Assembly (NCBI GenBank): GCA_022708585.1
Contig: JAKIYJ010000004.1
Coordinates: forward strand, 1-22,336
Origin: Bacteroidota bacterium
Lineage (GTDB): Bacteria > Bacteroidota > Bacteroidia > Bacteroidales > JAKIYJ01
Direction: 5' to 3'
Length of the DNA: 22,336 nt
Part shown: positions 1 through 8,459 of the stretch, piece after piece
How the letters are laid out: the number at the start of each line of letters is the position of its first letter
How positions within the stretch are numbered: position 1 is the stretch's first letter
Notes under the pieces: model-generated
Database searches by the model: none
What the model was told of the DNA's origin: nothing
What the model saw: the letters and a program-made list of their open reading frames with translations, nothing else
Made by a program: the position numbers and the translations under genes

Positions 1-125
1 ATCTTAAAGGTGTATACATTCCTGTTTTACCTGAAATCTATAATCCCATACTTGATGAACTTGAACAAACTGGGATAAAGTTTGATGAAAAATATGGATT
101 GAATTTATCAGACGTATTGTTTTAG
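1..125 (+). CDS. C-terminal end of an unidentified protein (partial)
   Basis: An open frame runs from the window edge (first complete codon at position 3) to a TAG at 123-125 and encodes about 40 residues. It includes the segment VYIPVLPEIYNPILDELEQT and ends in SDVLF. The composition is that of a normal soluble protein, and the stop lies only 21 nt before the start of the next gene on the same strand, so the two are probably co-transcribed. I do not recognise the family from this fragment. The 5' part is outside the window. Confidence 0.6.
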   Translation, partial: LKGVYIPVLPEIYNPILDELEQTGIKFDEKYGLNLSDVLF

Positions 126-146
126 TGTAACATTATAAGTAAACTT

Positions 147-878
147 ATGGCAAAAAAATATGCCAGATGGATTGGAGGTGGTTTAGGCTGGGTTTTAGGT
201 GGTCCAATTGGAGCTATTTTGGGCTTTTGCTTTGGTTCTATGTTCGATTCTTTGATAAAAGGAGAATATGAAATTAAACCGAAACATACTACTACTACAC
301 GTGACGATTTTATAGTTAGCCTTCTCGTTTTATCAGCTGCAGTTATAAAAGCTGATAATAAAGTTATGAAATCAGAGATTGAATACATTAAATCTTTTTT
401 ACGCCGTCAGTTTGGAGAAGAACACCTTGAACAAAATTTACATTTACTTCGTGAAATACTAAAACAGGATATTAATATTCCTGCTGTAGCCCAACAGATT
501 AAGTCTTGTATGAATTACACATCGAGACTTCAATTGTTACATTTTCTTTTTGGTATCTCACAGGCTGATGGCACTTTCTCACAATCAGAAATTTCTATAA
601 TAGAACAGATAGCAAATTATATGGGGATTTCTTCTGCTGATTTCAAGAGTATAAAGGGGATGTTTGTAAAAGATACTTTAAATGCATACAATATTCTTGG
701 TATAACACCTGATGCATCAGACGAAGAAGTTAAAAAGGCTTATCGCAAAATGGCTTTAAAATATCATCCAGACAGGGTATCATACTTGGGGGAAGATATA
801 CAAAAAGCAGCCAAGGAAAAATTTCAAAAACTTCAAAAAGCTTACGAAGATATTAAACTTGAAAGAGGCATGGCATAA
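147..878 (+). CDS. TerB/DnaJ-domain protein, DjlA-like co-chaperone
   Basis: This 243-residue protein has three parts. Residues about 9-31 form a glycine-rich hydrophobic stretch (GGGLGWVLGGPIGAILGF) that could insert in the membrane. Residues about 55-165 are an all-helical TerB-like region. Residues about 178-240 are a J domain with the HPD motif at 207-209, which stimulates DnaK ATPase in this family. The order membrane segment, TerB, C-terminal J domain is that of DjlA, an inner-membrane J protein facing the cytoplasm. Client and role are not shown by sequence. The ATG at 147 places the hydrophobic segment at the N-terminus as expected. It is likely co-transcribed with the partial gene upstream and converges on tadA. 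Confidence 0.9.
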   Translation: MAKKYARWIGGGLGWVLGGPIGAILGFCFGSMFDSLIKGEYEIKPKHTTTTRDDFIVSLLVLSAAVIKADNKVMKSEIEYIKSFLRRQFGEEHLEQNLHLLREILKQDINIPAVAQQIKSCMNYTSRLQLLHFLFGISQADGTFSQSEISIIEQIANYMGISSADFKSIKGMFVKDTLNAYNILGITPDASDEEVKKAYRKMALKYHPDRVSYLGEDIQKAAKEKFQKLQKAYEDIKLERGMA

Positions 879-952
879 GATAATAATAATCAATACTTTC
901 ATTAAAATTATTTGTTATAGCCCAAGCATACTGATTAAATTAACTTTAAATC

Positions 953-1408
953 TTACAAATTATCAATATATCTTTTTTTCTGAAAAAATTTTTTAATCAA
1001 TTTGGAACATTCTTCTTCCAAAACACCTTTATCATTGGTTGTAACAGGATGCAGTAAAGCATGTTTCACTGTTGTAAATCCTCTTTCTGTGTCAGATGCT
1101 CCATAAACAAGCCTTCCCAACTGTGCCCAGAACATAGCTCCTGCACACATAACACAAGGCTCAAGAGTGACATATAAAGTACACTGATTTAAATATTTGC
1201 CACCAATATAATTTGAAGCAGCAGTAATAGATTGCATTTCAGCATGTGCAGTAACATCATTAAGTGTTTGTGTTAAATTATGTCCTCTACCTATAATTTC
1301 ATTATTACAAACTACTATTGCACCAACAGGAACTTCGTCTTTTTCAAAAGATTTTTTCGCTTCCTCCAAAGCTATTCGCATAAATTTAATATCATTATCA
1401 GTAATCAT
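953..1408 (-). CDS. tadA: tRNA-specific adenosine deaminase TadA
   Basis: A 151-residue cytidine/deoxycytidylate deaminase-fold protein of normal length for TadA, which converts adenosine-34 to inosine in the anticodon of tRNA-Arg(ACG). The zinc site is complete: H55 and the proton-shuttling E57 in TAHAEM, then C85 and C88 in EPCVMC. The segment EVPVGAIVV (25-33) is typical of the N-terminal core. It begins at an ATG at 1408. The gene converges on the DnaJ-domain gene with 74 nt between stops and no strong terminator there. A guanine deaminase of the same fold is possible, but the length and the motif context favour TadA. Confidence 0.92.
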   Translation of the reverse strand: MITDNDIKFMRIALEEAKKSFEKDEVPVGAIVVCNNEIIGRGHNLTQTLNDVTAHAEMQSITAASNYIGGKYLNQCTLYVTLEPCVMCAGAMFWAQLGRLVYGASDTERGFTTVKHALLHPVTTNDKGVLEEECSKLIKKFFQKKRYIDNL

Positions 1409-1651
1409 ATATATATGATTTTATTTTATAAAATATTAAAAGATATTGATGAATTGTTTCTCTATTTAGCAATAAATTGAAAAATATAAACTATGTGATT
1501 AAAAATAAATTTGAATCGCTAATAATTTTATTCATACAAAACACATATTAATTTCTGTTTCATATCAAATACCTTCTTTTAATTTAAATTTGTAAAGTTC
1601 ATAATAATTCAATTTATTTCATACATTTTTCATCAAAAATTAAATAGGGTC

Positions 1652-1750
1652 TCATCCTAAAATAGATTTACACAAAAAAGAAAAAAATGTATAAAAAAAG
1701 TAAACTTATTTCAGGATTTAGTTATTAACCTGTAAACTTTTTTAGGATGA
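1652..1750. mobile_element. Inverted-repeat-bounded element, likely remnant of an insertion sequence or MITE
   Basis: The left end (1652-1672) begins TCATCCTAAAA and continues to TTTACA. The right end (1731-1750), read on the minus strand, is TCATCCTAAAAAAGTTTACA. The two match at about 19 of 21 positions with one gap. Inside the right end a second, diverged copy of the same motif (1700-1716, GTAAACTTATTTCAGGA) lies about 32 bp from the terminal copy (1732-1747). This resembles terminal plus subterminal transposase-binding sites. There is no coding capacity and no flanking direct repeat that I can see. Confidence 0.55.
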
Positions 1751-1752
1751 CG

Positions 1753-1799
1753 CAGGTTTTAACACAACCTGGTATATTTGGTATATATAAATACACCAA
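1753..1799 (-). terminator. Pair of hairpins downstream of the TonB-dependent receptor gene (weak terminator candidate)
   Basis: Just past the receptor stop codon lie a 9-bp stem with a 4-nt loop (1778-1786 with 1791-1799, one G-T pair) and then a 6-bp CAGGTT/AACCTG stem (1753-1758 with 1766-1771). Neither is followed by a clear U-run on the minus strand, so intrinsic termination is only possible, not established. Confidence 0.3.
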
Positions 1800-1806
1800 T
1801 AGTATT

Positions 1807-4158
1807 CTAAAATTTATATTTAACAGAAGCAGTAATAAAACGTCCAGGATTTTTTTGTACATCTGCATCAATAAAAATTTTATTAAAGAGATTTTCAATA
1901 TCCAGAGCTAATTCAAATTTTTTAAACAAATTTTTAGAAAATCTCAAACTATAAATATCATAAGCAGGGTATCTGTCAGTTAATAAATATTCTGTATCTA
2001 CTGAATTATAGTCATTAATCCATATTTTACCAATATATTTATAAAGTAGAGAAATATTAATAATTTTGTTTTTCCAGCTAATGCCTGCACTGACTTTATG
2101 TTCGGGTATATCAGTAAGGTGTTTACCAGTTAAATTTGAATCAACGGCAACATTAATTACATTGTGTTTTATTATTTTGGCGTTAGTATAAGAATAATTA
2201 ATAAAGCAATTTATTGATTCAGCGAAATCACATTTCAATTCAGTTTCTGCACCATAGATTTGAACTTTGCCTATATTTTGCATAGAAACGACTGGTGCAA
2301 GTTTATATCCCATATTTACAGTATCTCCGTTACTGGTATAATACATAAAATCCTTGCCCATGCTGTAATATGCTGAGATACTAAGGTTAAAAAATTTTAA
2401 AAAAGTAAGGTCATTACCTAATTCATAAGTATAAATGGATTCTGGGCCTAAATCAGGATTAGCGACTTTGAAACCACCTTTTTTCTTTCCGCTTCTGCAC
2501 ATATCATCCAATACAGGAGCTCTAAATCCTTTGGCAGCCGAGAGGTATAATTCGATTTCTGGAGAAAATTTATAGCGTAAGGAAAATTTTGGACATATAG
2601 CATCCCAATTTTTAGCCTCAATGTTCTTATTTTGAAAATTCTCATAAAAAATTAAAGTATATGAAGGATTTTCAATATTAAACATACCATTGTAGAATTT
2701 AGCAATGTCGTATCTAATTCCTGCATTTAACAATAAATTTTCGTTGAGAAAATTCATTTCATCCTGTATATAAAAAGCGATGTTGTCAATGTTGCCAGCA
2801 TTAAGCACTTTATCGGTAGAAGTAAAATAAGTATCAGAGCCATCAACACTACCTGATTTATAATTAGTTCCAATTGAGATATTATGTTTGTTAAATTTAT
2901 TAAAACTCACATCTACATTAATTCCTTTATCTTTTCTTTCTGAATTTGCCATATATAAAGAATATTCTCCTTCTTTCATATATTCATATATTCTTTTATA
3001 ATTTTCTGCGATATAATAAGCATTCGTATTCAATTTTGTTTTTCCATAACAGGCTGAATAAATAAGTGTAACTTTATTTGTAAGATGGCTTGAATATGCT
3101 CCATCGTCTTCAAAAACTTTTATTCCTGTACCTCGCCTGTCATCAAAAAAATTGTATGTGGCTTCAATAGTATGTTTATTATTTATTATATAACTTCCTT
3201 TAATTGCAGTATTAATTTCTTTAAGATATACAGGTACCAAAATGGAATCAGATTCTTCAATAAATTGGTCTGGCTCAGTAATATAACCATCGCTTGAACG
3301 TGCCATTGTTGAAACATTCCAGTTAAAAATATCTTTTTTATTTTTTATAAATCCAGACAAATTTGCATTGGGAGAGAGAGTATTTAAAGAGCCATAACTT
3401 AATCCCAAATTGCCAGAAAATTTGTCATAATTTTTTTTTGAAATAATTTCAATTACTCCGCCCATTGCTCCACTACCATATTTAGCAGGTCCAGGACCTT
3501 TTATCACTTTGATTTCTTCAATATTATTTTTATCAATCATATTCCAGTTAACAGAACCCATATCGGATTTATTCATTACTATACCATCCCAAACGACCAG
3601 TGTACGTGATTGATCATTAGCAGGCAAACCTCGCATAGTAATTACAGTTTTACTTGAAAATATGCCAGAAGTATTACTTACATTTACTCCTGGTATATAA
3701 TCTATAACAGTACTGATATTTTGAGCGGGTAAAGATTCTAAATTTTTAACATTCATAGTATTAACTCTTCCTGTTTTCCACTCTCCATCATCATTTCGGC
3801 TGGCTTTAATGGTAACAGGAGATGATGTAATTATACTATCAGATAATTTTACCTGTATATACAAGTTTTGATTTTCTTTTAAAAAAATATTTTTACTAAA
3901 AATCTTGTAACCTACAAAATAGATTTTCAATGTATAATTGCCTGAATTTAAATCTTTAATAATAAAATGTCCTTGTTTATCGGTGGTTGTTCCTATGCTG
4001 GTATTGGCCAAGCAGACATTGGCATTGGGCAAGGGTTGCAAACTGATTGAATCAATTACATCTCCTGTTAAAGATGATTTTTTATGTATTTGAGAATAGA
4101 TTTCAAAATGCAAAGTGATAAAAAACAATAAAAAGAATAGAAATTTGAAATTTTTCAT
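1807..4158 (-). CDS. TonB-dependent outer-membrane receptor with N-terminal carboxypeptidase-regulatory-like domain
   Basis: This 783-residue protein starts with a signal peptide (MKNFKFLFFLLFFITLHFEIYSQ region, 1-22). A beta-sandwich carboxypeptidase-regulatory-like domain follows (about 30-115, with DVIDSISLQPLPNANVCL and TTDKQGHFIIKDLNSGNYTL), then a plug (about 125-240, with VIKGPGPAKYGSGAMGGVIE) and a 22-strand-type barrel ending in a terminal phenylalanine (VKYKF). Such receptors import large or scarce ligands across the outer membrane using TonB/ExbBD energy. The late segment GFRAPVLDDM...NPDLGPES is typical of siderophore, heme and cobalamin receptors, but the ligand cannot be read from sequence. 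It lies 39 nt after a lipoprotein gene, likely its partner in one operon. Confidence 0.92.
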   Translation of the reverse strand: MKNFKFLFFLLFFITLHFEIYSQIHKKSSLTGDVIDSISLQPLPNANVCLANTSIGTTTDKQGHFIIKDLNSGNYTLKIYFVGYKIFSKNIFLKENQNLYIQVKLSDSIITSSPVTIKASRNDDGEWKTGRVNTMNVKNLESLPAQNISTVIDYIPGVNVSNTSGIFSSKTVITMRGLPANDQSRTLVVWDGIVMNKSDMGSVNWNMIDKNNIEEIKVIKGPGPAKYGSGAMGGVIEIISKKNYDKFSGNLGLSYGSLNTLSPNANLSGFIKNKKDIFNWNVSTMARSSDGYITEPDQFIEESDSILVPVYLKEINTAIKGSYIINNKHTIEATYNFFDDRRGTGIKVFEDDGAYSSHLTNKVTLIYSACYGKTKLNTNAYYIAENYKRIYEYMKEGEYSLYMANSERKDKGINVDVSFNKFNKHNISIGTNYKSGSVDGSDTYFTSTDKVLNAGNIDNIAFYIQDEMNFLNENLLLNAGIRYDIAKFYNGMFNIENPSYTLIFYENFQNKNIEAKNWDAICPKFSLRYKFSPEIELYLSAAKGFRAPVLDDMCRSGKKKGGFKVANPDLGPESIYTYELGNDLTFLKFFNLSISAYYSMGKDFMYYTSNGDTVNMGYKLAPVVSMQNIGKVQIYGAETELKCDFAESINCFINYSYTNAKIIKHNVINVAVDSNLTGKHLTDIPEHKVSAGISWKNKIINISLLYKYIGKIWINDYNSVDTEYLLTDRYPAYDIYSLRFSKNLFKKFELALDIENLFNKIFIDADVQKNPGRFITASVKYKF

Positions 4159-4197
4159 CCTTACACTGGCATCAAAAACTTTATTAAAGTAATATGA

Positions 4198-5109
4198 TTA
4201 CTGTTGAATTTTAATAGCAATTTCAATAGTTCCGCTTTCGTTTGTTTCTGCATTAATAACTTTTATAAGTCCCAGTTTACCGGCATTTGTTTTAAAAGGT
4301 ATAATTTTGCCAGTAGTTGCCCATTTGAATTTCTTTTTTCCCCACACATCGTTATAAGAAACAATAAGCAGACTGTCATTTTGAGCAGCATTAAAATCAG
4401 CACTTGAAATAGGGGTATTATCTACACTTATATCCCACAAAGTATAATTTCGCGATGGCCAGGAAATAATTGAAGGATAAAATGTTTTAGCTTCTACACT
4501 GTAATTATCCATTTCACCAGCAGAAGAAAGTACAGGTGATGGCTGGTTTTCACTAATAATATAATAACACAAAATGTCAATATCTTTATAATATACAGTG
4601 GCTGAATCTTCAAAATAGACTTTTCCTGTTGAAGGGTTTAAAAAGTGACCAAATTGAGTGTTATTTTGGTAACCAAGGGTAACAGATGGAAAATAAAATA
4701 TACCACCATAAGTTGAATTTGGATCTTTATATACAATCATCTGTATTTTAGCACTTAATCTGTTTTTATCCATAACAGTAAATGTCCACGTAGCTTTATT
4801 TTCAACATTCTGATAAAAGACTTTTGTAATATCAAGATTTTTAGCATAAACACCTGTATCCATCATAGTAACTATTTTCCCATCTTCAAGAGTTTTTTTA
4901 ATTGTAAAATTCGTTATTACTTCATCACCCGATGTTGCTTCAATTCCAAATATCAGTTTATGACCCACCTGAACAATTGCATCATTTTGCGTATAAGCAG
5001 TTCCAACTTTAAATTTTATAACAGGACCAACAGGCTCAGAATCATCCTTTTTACAAGCATTTAAAATTACTGCTAATAATAAAAATAAAGAAAAATATTT
5101 TTTTAACAT
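4198..5109 (-). CDS. Lipoprotein paired with the TonB-dependent receptor, function unknown
   Basis: A 303-residue protein with a lipoprotein signal (hydrophobic 5-17, lipobox LNAC with C19) followed by KKDDSEP, an acidic start typical of Bacteroidota surface-exported lipoproteins. The rest looks like beta-rich domains: about 30-130 resembles an immunoglobulin-like module, and the C-terminal half ends in GKLGLIKVINAETNESGTIE. I know similar endings in Bacteroidota lipoproteins next to TonB receptors but cannot name a family. The 39-nt gap to the downstream receptor suggests a two-gene uptake operon in which this protein captures the ligand at the surface; that role is inferred from context. 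A strong terminator separates it from the upstream secreted-protein gene, so it probably has its own promoter; a TATTTTTG box (minus strand, 5129-5136) overlaps the terminator tail. Confidence 0.8.
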   Translation of the reverse strand: MLKKYFSLFLLLAVILNACKKDDSEPVGPVIKFKVGTAYTQNDAIVQVGHKLIFGIEATSGDEVITNFTIKKTLEDGKIVTMMDTGVYAKNLDITKVFYQNVENKATWTFTVMDKNRLSAKIQMIVYKDPNSTYGGIFYFPSVTLGYQNNTQFGHFLNPSTGKVYFEDSATVYYKDIDILCYYIISENQPSPVLSSAGEMDNYSVEAKTFYPSIISWPSRNYTLWDISVDNTPISSADFNAAQNDSLLIVSYNDVWGKKKFKWATTGKIIPFKTNAGKLGLIKVINAETNESGTIEIAIKIQQ

Positions 5110-5128
5110 TTTCTAAAAAAATTAATAA

Positions 5129-5183
5129 CAAAAATAAAAAAATAATGTGCTGATATTAGCATTGCAATTACCAGCACATTATT
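5129..5183 (-). terminator. Strong intrinsic terminator after the T9SS secreted-protein gene
   Basis: A perfect 12-bp inverted repeat, AATAATGTGCTG (5141-5152) and CAGCACATTATT (5172-5183), is separated by 19 nt. On the minus strand the hairpin is followed directly by a run of Ts (TTTTTTATTTTT), the hallmark of rho-independent termination. It starts 19 nt after the upstream stop codon and ends about 30 nt before the lipoprotein start. Confidence 0.8.
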
Positions 5184-5201
5184 GAAATTTAAAGTTATTT
5201 A

Positions 5202-6104
5202 TTATTTAACTATTATTTTTTTTGTCAAAGTTTGGTTATTATTATCTAAAACACTAATTAGATAAATGCCTTGTTTTAGTCCATCAACGAATACTTTATT
5301 GTCATTAATATTTTTTTCAAAAATATTTTTGCCTGCGATGTCGAAAATTTTTACATTGCCCAGTTGTTTATTTGATTCAATTGTGAAACTGCCATTTGAA
5401 GGATTAGGGTAAATATCGAATGATGGAGTAATTTCATTGTTTTCAGCAATATCTGTAATGACAGTACCCGTTACAACAATGTCATCCAGCATTGATATAG
5501 CGCCAATTTTATCCAAAAAATTGTTAGAATTTCCTTTCTCAAGAATATTGGAGATTTGTAACCAGCGAATAGAAATTTGTCCACTTTGATTGTTACAAGC
5601 GGCAGGAAGTTGAACATCACTGACACTACCAGTTGTCCAGTCATTGTCGCATAAAACTGGATTTACCAAATCATTCCACACACTTGTACCTGATAATTTA
5701 TATTGAATTTTGTATTGAAATAATTCTTTTAATGGGGAAGGAGATGACATTGCTTTTTGTTTTGAAGAAAATTTAAGGTTTTCATAGCCAGTAGTTTTAA
5801 ATTTCACCATCCAGTAAACAGAATCTTTACCAAAATCAATACCACCAACAGAAGCGCAATAATCATCAATAGAACCTGAACCTTGAAGAGAATAGTCAAT
5901 AGCAATTTCATAATAAGTTGGAGAATTAAATGTACCATACTGACAACTAAGGTACCTTGATGAATTAAGAGGGATAGAAACATCTACCAGAGAATCGGCA
6001 GAATTTTGTGGAAACGTCCAGGCAACAATTGTATCCTGGGCATAAATCAAATTGTTTAAAGACAGAGCAATTACTAAAATTGCCATTTGTAACATTTTTT
6101 TCAT
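5202..6104 (-). CDS. Secreted protein with a beta-rich N-terminal domain and T9SS type A sorting domain
   Basis: This 300-residue protein has a signal peptide (1-22, ending IYAQ). A region of about 25-215 looks like a beta-sandwich or jelly-roll ligand-binding module (VAWTFPQNSADSL at the start, DKIGAISMLDDIVVTGT at the end). Residues about 228-300 are a T9SS type A sorting domain: FDIYPNPSNGSFTIES, then VKIFDIAGKNIFE, and the final GIYLISV...TKKIIVK. Type IX secretion exports such proteins and usually cleaves this domain. No catalytic motif is visible, so adhesion or carbohydrate/ligand binding is possible but unproven. It is transcribed divergently from a T9SS-secreted endonuclease. A 12-bp-stem terminator lies just downstream, so it may be largely monocistronic. 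Confidence 0.85.
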   Translation of the reverse strand: MKKMLQMAILVIALSLNNLIYAQDTIVAWTFPQNSADSLVDVSIPLNSSRYLSCQYGTFNSPTYYEIAIDYSLQGSGSIDDYCASVGGIDFGKDSVYWMVKFKTTGYENLKFSSKQKAMSSPSPLKELFQYKIQYKLSGTSVWNDLVNPVLCDNDWTTGSVSDVQLPAACNNQSGQISIRWLQISNILEKGNSNNFLDKIGAISMLDDIVVTGTVITDIAENNEITPSFDIYPNPSNGSFTIESNKQLGNVKIFDIAGKNIFEKNINDNKVFVDGLKQGIYLISVLDNNNQTLTKKIIVK

Positions 6105-6120
6105 ATTAATAAAATTTAAA

Positions 6121-6152
6121 TTGTTAATAATTGTTAATAAATATTAATTTTG
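6121..6152 (+). promoter_or_regulatory. Predicted Bacteroidota-type promoter for the endonuclease I gene
   Basis: A TAATTTTG box (6145-6152) matches the -7 consensus TAnnTTTG. A TTG at 6121-6123 lies 21 nt upstream, compatible with the -33 element. The gene start is 95 nt downstream. Identified by eye only, in AT-rich sequence where chance matches occur. Confidence 0.35.
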
Positions 6153-6164
6153 TAAAAAACAATG

Positions 6165-6172
6165 CAAAAATA
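6165..6172 (-). promoter_or_regulatory. Predicted -7 box for the T9SS secreted-protein gene
   Basis: Read on the minus strand this is TATTTTTG, matching TAnnTTTG, 60 nt before the ATG at 6104. No clear -33 TTTG is seen at the expected distance. Confidence 0.35.
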
Positions 6173-6247
6173 ATAAATTTTGTTATGAATTTTACTTCAT
6201 ATCGAAATTTTTTTTTATTTTATAAAAATTTTATGTACTGATATATA

Positions 6248-7924
6248 ATGCAAATATTACCATTAACATTTATTATTTTAGTAAATATATTTATACCTTA
6301 TTATTTAAATGCACAAGGAATAACAGCATCTGCAAAATCATTAAATTTTGGAGTTGTATATGAAAATAAAAAAGACAGCTTGCCATTAGTGCTTTACAAT
6401 AATTCTTTTCATGATATTTCAATAACTGGAGTATCTACTATTAAAATATATGGGGATGAAGTTTTTTCAGTTAAGGACAGTGTTTTTACAATAACTGCTG
6501 GTGATAATCTGGCTACTACAATATATTGTAATATTGTGCAAAATGTTTACAATAATTCTGAAATAATATTTCACAGCAGTAATGGCTTTGGGGATATAAG
6601 GGTTGATGTTCGTGCACAGGGTCGTTATTCCAATTCGTATTATAATATAACAGAAAATGTTAGTGAACAGGCATTAAAGGATTCACTGAAAAAAATTTGC
6701 AGCAGGGGGCAGATATCATTGGGCTATGATGTAGCAAGGGATTCAATGTATATGGTATTGGACAATGAAAGAGTGAATGGTCAGGGGGCGCCTGTAAATC
6801 AATTACATTGTGTATATACGTGGGAAACATGTAGTGGATATACCGACAGGCAAAGTCTTCAGAACAATTTCAGCATAAATTGTGAACACAGTTGGCCTCA
6901 ATCGCATTTTGGTTCAGGTGCTGATCTTAATTTTATGAAATCGGATATGCATCATCTTTTCCCATGTAGGGATTTTGCTAACAGTATACGAAATAATCAT
7001 CCTTTTGGCATAGTGACCAATCCTACTAATATTCTTCAAGGAGGGTCTCTATATGGAGGAGGAATATTTGAACCAAGAGACTTTCATAAAGGCAGAGTAA
7101 GTCGTGTACTTTTTTATTTTGTTGTACGATATGACAATTATGACAATTTTATGGACCAGATGGAACCCGTTTTACGTATGTGGGATAAAAACTTTATTGT
7201 TGACAATATAGAGAAAAAAAGAAATGAAGATATTTTCAGAATGCAAAAAAATCGAAACCCTTTTGTTGACTATCCTTCATTTATAGACAGAATTACTTCA
7301 ATTTCTCAATATTCTATAAAAAATAATAAACAATCGGTCTGGTTTAATGATACTTTGATAAATTACGGTCAAATTCCAGCATATACTGATATTATCTATA
7401 ATTATGTGATTGTAAATACAGGAGATACGGCAATAAAACTTACAGATTTCAGCCTGTCTAACCCACAAATTCTATCTTTTGCATACGGTAATAATGATAC
7501 AATTATTGAAGCAGGAGAAGCACTTGAAACTGGTATAAAAATTAATTTAACCAATCCTAATCCTATAAATGAATATTTTTCTTTTTGTACTGATGTAAAT
7601 TCTTTTAATCATAATTGCATTCCTGTAATTGCTAACAACTATTTAGCAATATCAACAAACTCTGTTGTTATAGAAAATTATAAAATATATCCCAATCCTG
7701 TCAAGGATTTTCTTTATATACAGTCAACTGATAAGCAGGATATGTCGGATATAATGATAATAATAAAAAATATTAATGGTAAAGAAGTTTACAAAGCACA
7801 ACAATCACTGAAATCTGATATTATAAAAATAAACCTGTGTAATTTTCCCAGAGGTACTTATCTTGTTGATTTAACGAATAATAACAAAAAATTGATTTTA
7901 AGCCAAAAAATAATTAAATATTAG
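6248..7924 (+). CDS. Secreted endonuclease I family nuclease with T9SS type A sorting domain
   Basis: A 558-residue protein with a signal peptide (about 1-23, ending LNAQ). A beta-sandwich module (about 25-125, SLNFGVVYENKKDSLPLVL) is of the kind often found before secreted enzymes. The nuclease domain (about 135-350) carries CEHSWPQSHFG (212-222), DMHHLFPCRD (233-242) and RNNHPFG (248-254), the His-Me-finger signature of the endonuclease I/EndA family, which cuts DNA and RNA non-specifically with a bound metal ion. Another beta module precedes the T9SS type A domain (about 480-558, YKIYPNPVKDFLYIQS, GTYLVDL, final QKIIKY). It should act outside the cell or on the surface, for DNA scavenging or biofilm turnover (inferred). 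The queD start is 18 nt after its stop. Confidence 0.92.
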   Translation: MQILPLTFIILVNIFIPYYLNAQGITASAKSLNFGVVYENKKDSLPLVLYNNSFHDISITGVSTIKIYGDEVFSVKDSVFTITAGDNLATTIYCNIVQNVYNNSEIIFHSSNGFGDIRVDVRAQGRYSNSYYNITENVSEQALKDSLKKICSRGQISLGYDVARDSMYMVLDNERVNGQGAPVNQLHCVYTWETCSGYTDRQSLQNNFSINCEHSWPQSHFGSGADLNFMKSDMHHLFPCRDFANSIRNNHPFGIVTNPTNILQGGSLYGGGIFEPRDFHKGRVSRVLFYFVVRYDNYDNFMDQMEPVLRMWDKNFIVDNIEKKRNEDIFRMQKNRNPFVDYPSFIDRITSISQYSIKNNKQSVWFNDTLINYGQIPAYTDIIYNYVIVNTGDTAIKLTDFSLSNPQILSFAYGNNDTIIEAGEALETGIKINLTNPNPINEYFSFCTDVNSFNHNCIPVIANNYLAISTNSVVIENYKIYPNPVKDFLYIQSTDKQDMSDIMIIIKNINGKEVYKAQQSLKSDIIKINLCNFPRGTYLVDLTNNNKKLILSQKIIKY

Positions 7925-7942
7925 GTTGTTAAGCACAAAACA

Positions 7943-8410
7943 ATGTCAAGAATAAGAATTATTAAACTTTTCAGATTCGAAATGGCTCATGCGTTGTGGG
8001 GTTATGATAGTCCTTGTAGTAACATTCACGGTCATTCTTATGAATTAGAGGTATGTGTAAGCGGAATGCTTGTAAATTTACCAGGTTTACCCAAAAATGG
8101 GATGTTGATAGACTTCGGAGATTTGAAGAAAGTTGTTAATGAAAATATTATTGATAAATATGACCATACATTAGTAATACAAAAAGGCACTCCTTATGAA
8201 GAAATATTTAAAAGGCAGGATAAGTTTAATAAAATACTGGCAATTGAATATCAGCCAACATGCGAAAATTTGGTGATGAATTTTGTTTCATTATTAAAAA
8301 ATAAATTACCTGTTAATATAAAATTAGAATCACTAAAATTAAGGGAAACATCTACTTCTTGGGCTGAATGGGTTTCAGATGATAATACACAGGAAAAACA
8401 AGACCAATGA
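7943..8410 (+). CDS. queD: 6-carboxytetrahydropterin synthase QueD (6-pyruvoyl tetrahydropterin synthase family)
   Basis: A 155-residue T-fold protein. The zinc-binding histidines are H16 (FEMAHAL), H29 and H31 (IHGHSY). The catalytic cysteine is C25, spaced C-x3-HGH. D74 and H75 (YDHTL) and E135 (LRET) complete the usual active site, and PTCEN (105-109) is the conserved substrate-binding motif. QueD converts dihydroneopterin triphosphate to 6-carboxytetrahydropterin in the pathway to preQ0 and queuosine, the tRNA wobble base. No other que gene is in the window. It lies 18 nt behind the secreted nuclease and is probably transcribed with it; I see no functional link. A role as a eukaryotic-like pyruvoyl-tetrahydropterin synthase is less likely in this setting. 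Confidence 0.88.
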   Translation: MSRIRIIKLFRFEMAHALWGYDSPCSNIHGHSYELEVCVSGMLVNLPGLPKNGMLIDFGDLKKVVNENIIDKYDHTLVIQKGTPYEEIFKRQDKFNKILAIEYQPTCENLVMNFVSLLKNKLPVNIKLESLKLRETSTSWAEWVSDDNTQEKQDQ

Positions 8411-8459
8411 TGATGAATGTTGTTGTATCACAAATAATTATTGTATATTTTTGTAGTAA

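Larger units (their letters stand above)
1409..1806. other. Gene-free AT-rich stretch between tadA and the TonB receptor
   Basis: No convincing coding region is seen in about 400 bp. It holds the upstream region of tadA, a ~100 bp segment bounded by inverted repeats (1652-1750), and two small hairpins just downstream of the TonB receptor gene (1753-1771 and 1778-1799). A TGTAAAGTTCATA segment near 1590 resembles the 9-bp unit of the array at 17730, perhaps by chance. Confidence 0.6.

Noticed and set aside
1280..1480. Plus-strand open frame of 66 codons opposite the tadA start
   Set aside because: It overlaps the conserved N-terminal coding region of tadA on the other strand and has no recognisable features.
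8411..8459. Terminator between queD and the glycosyltransferase gene
   Set aside because: The 49-nt gap between convergent stops shows no stem longer than a few A/T pairs.
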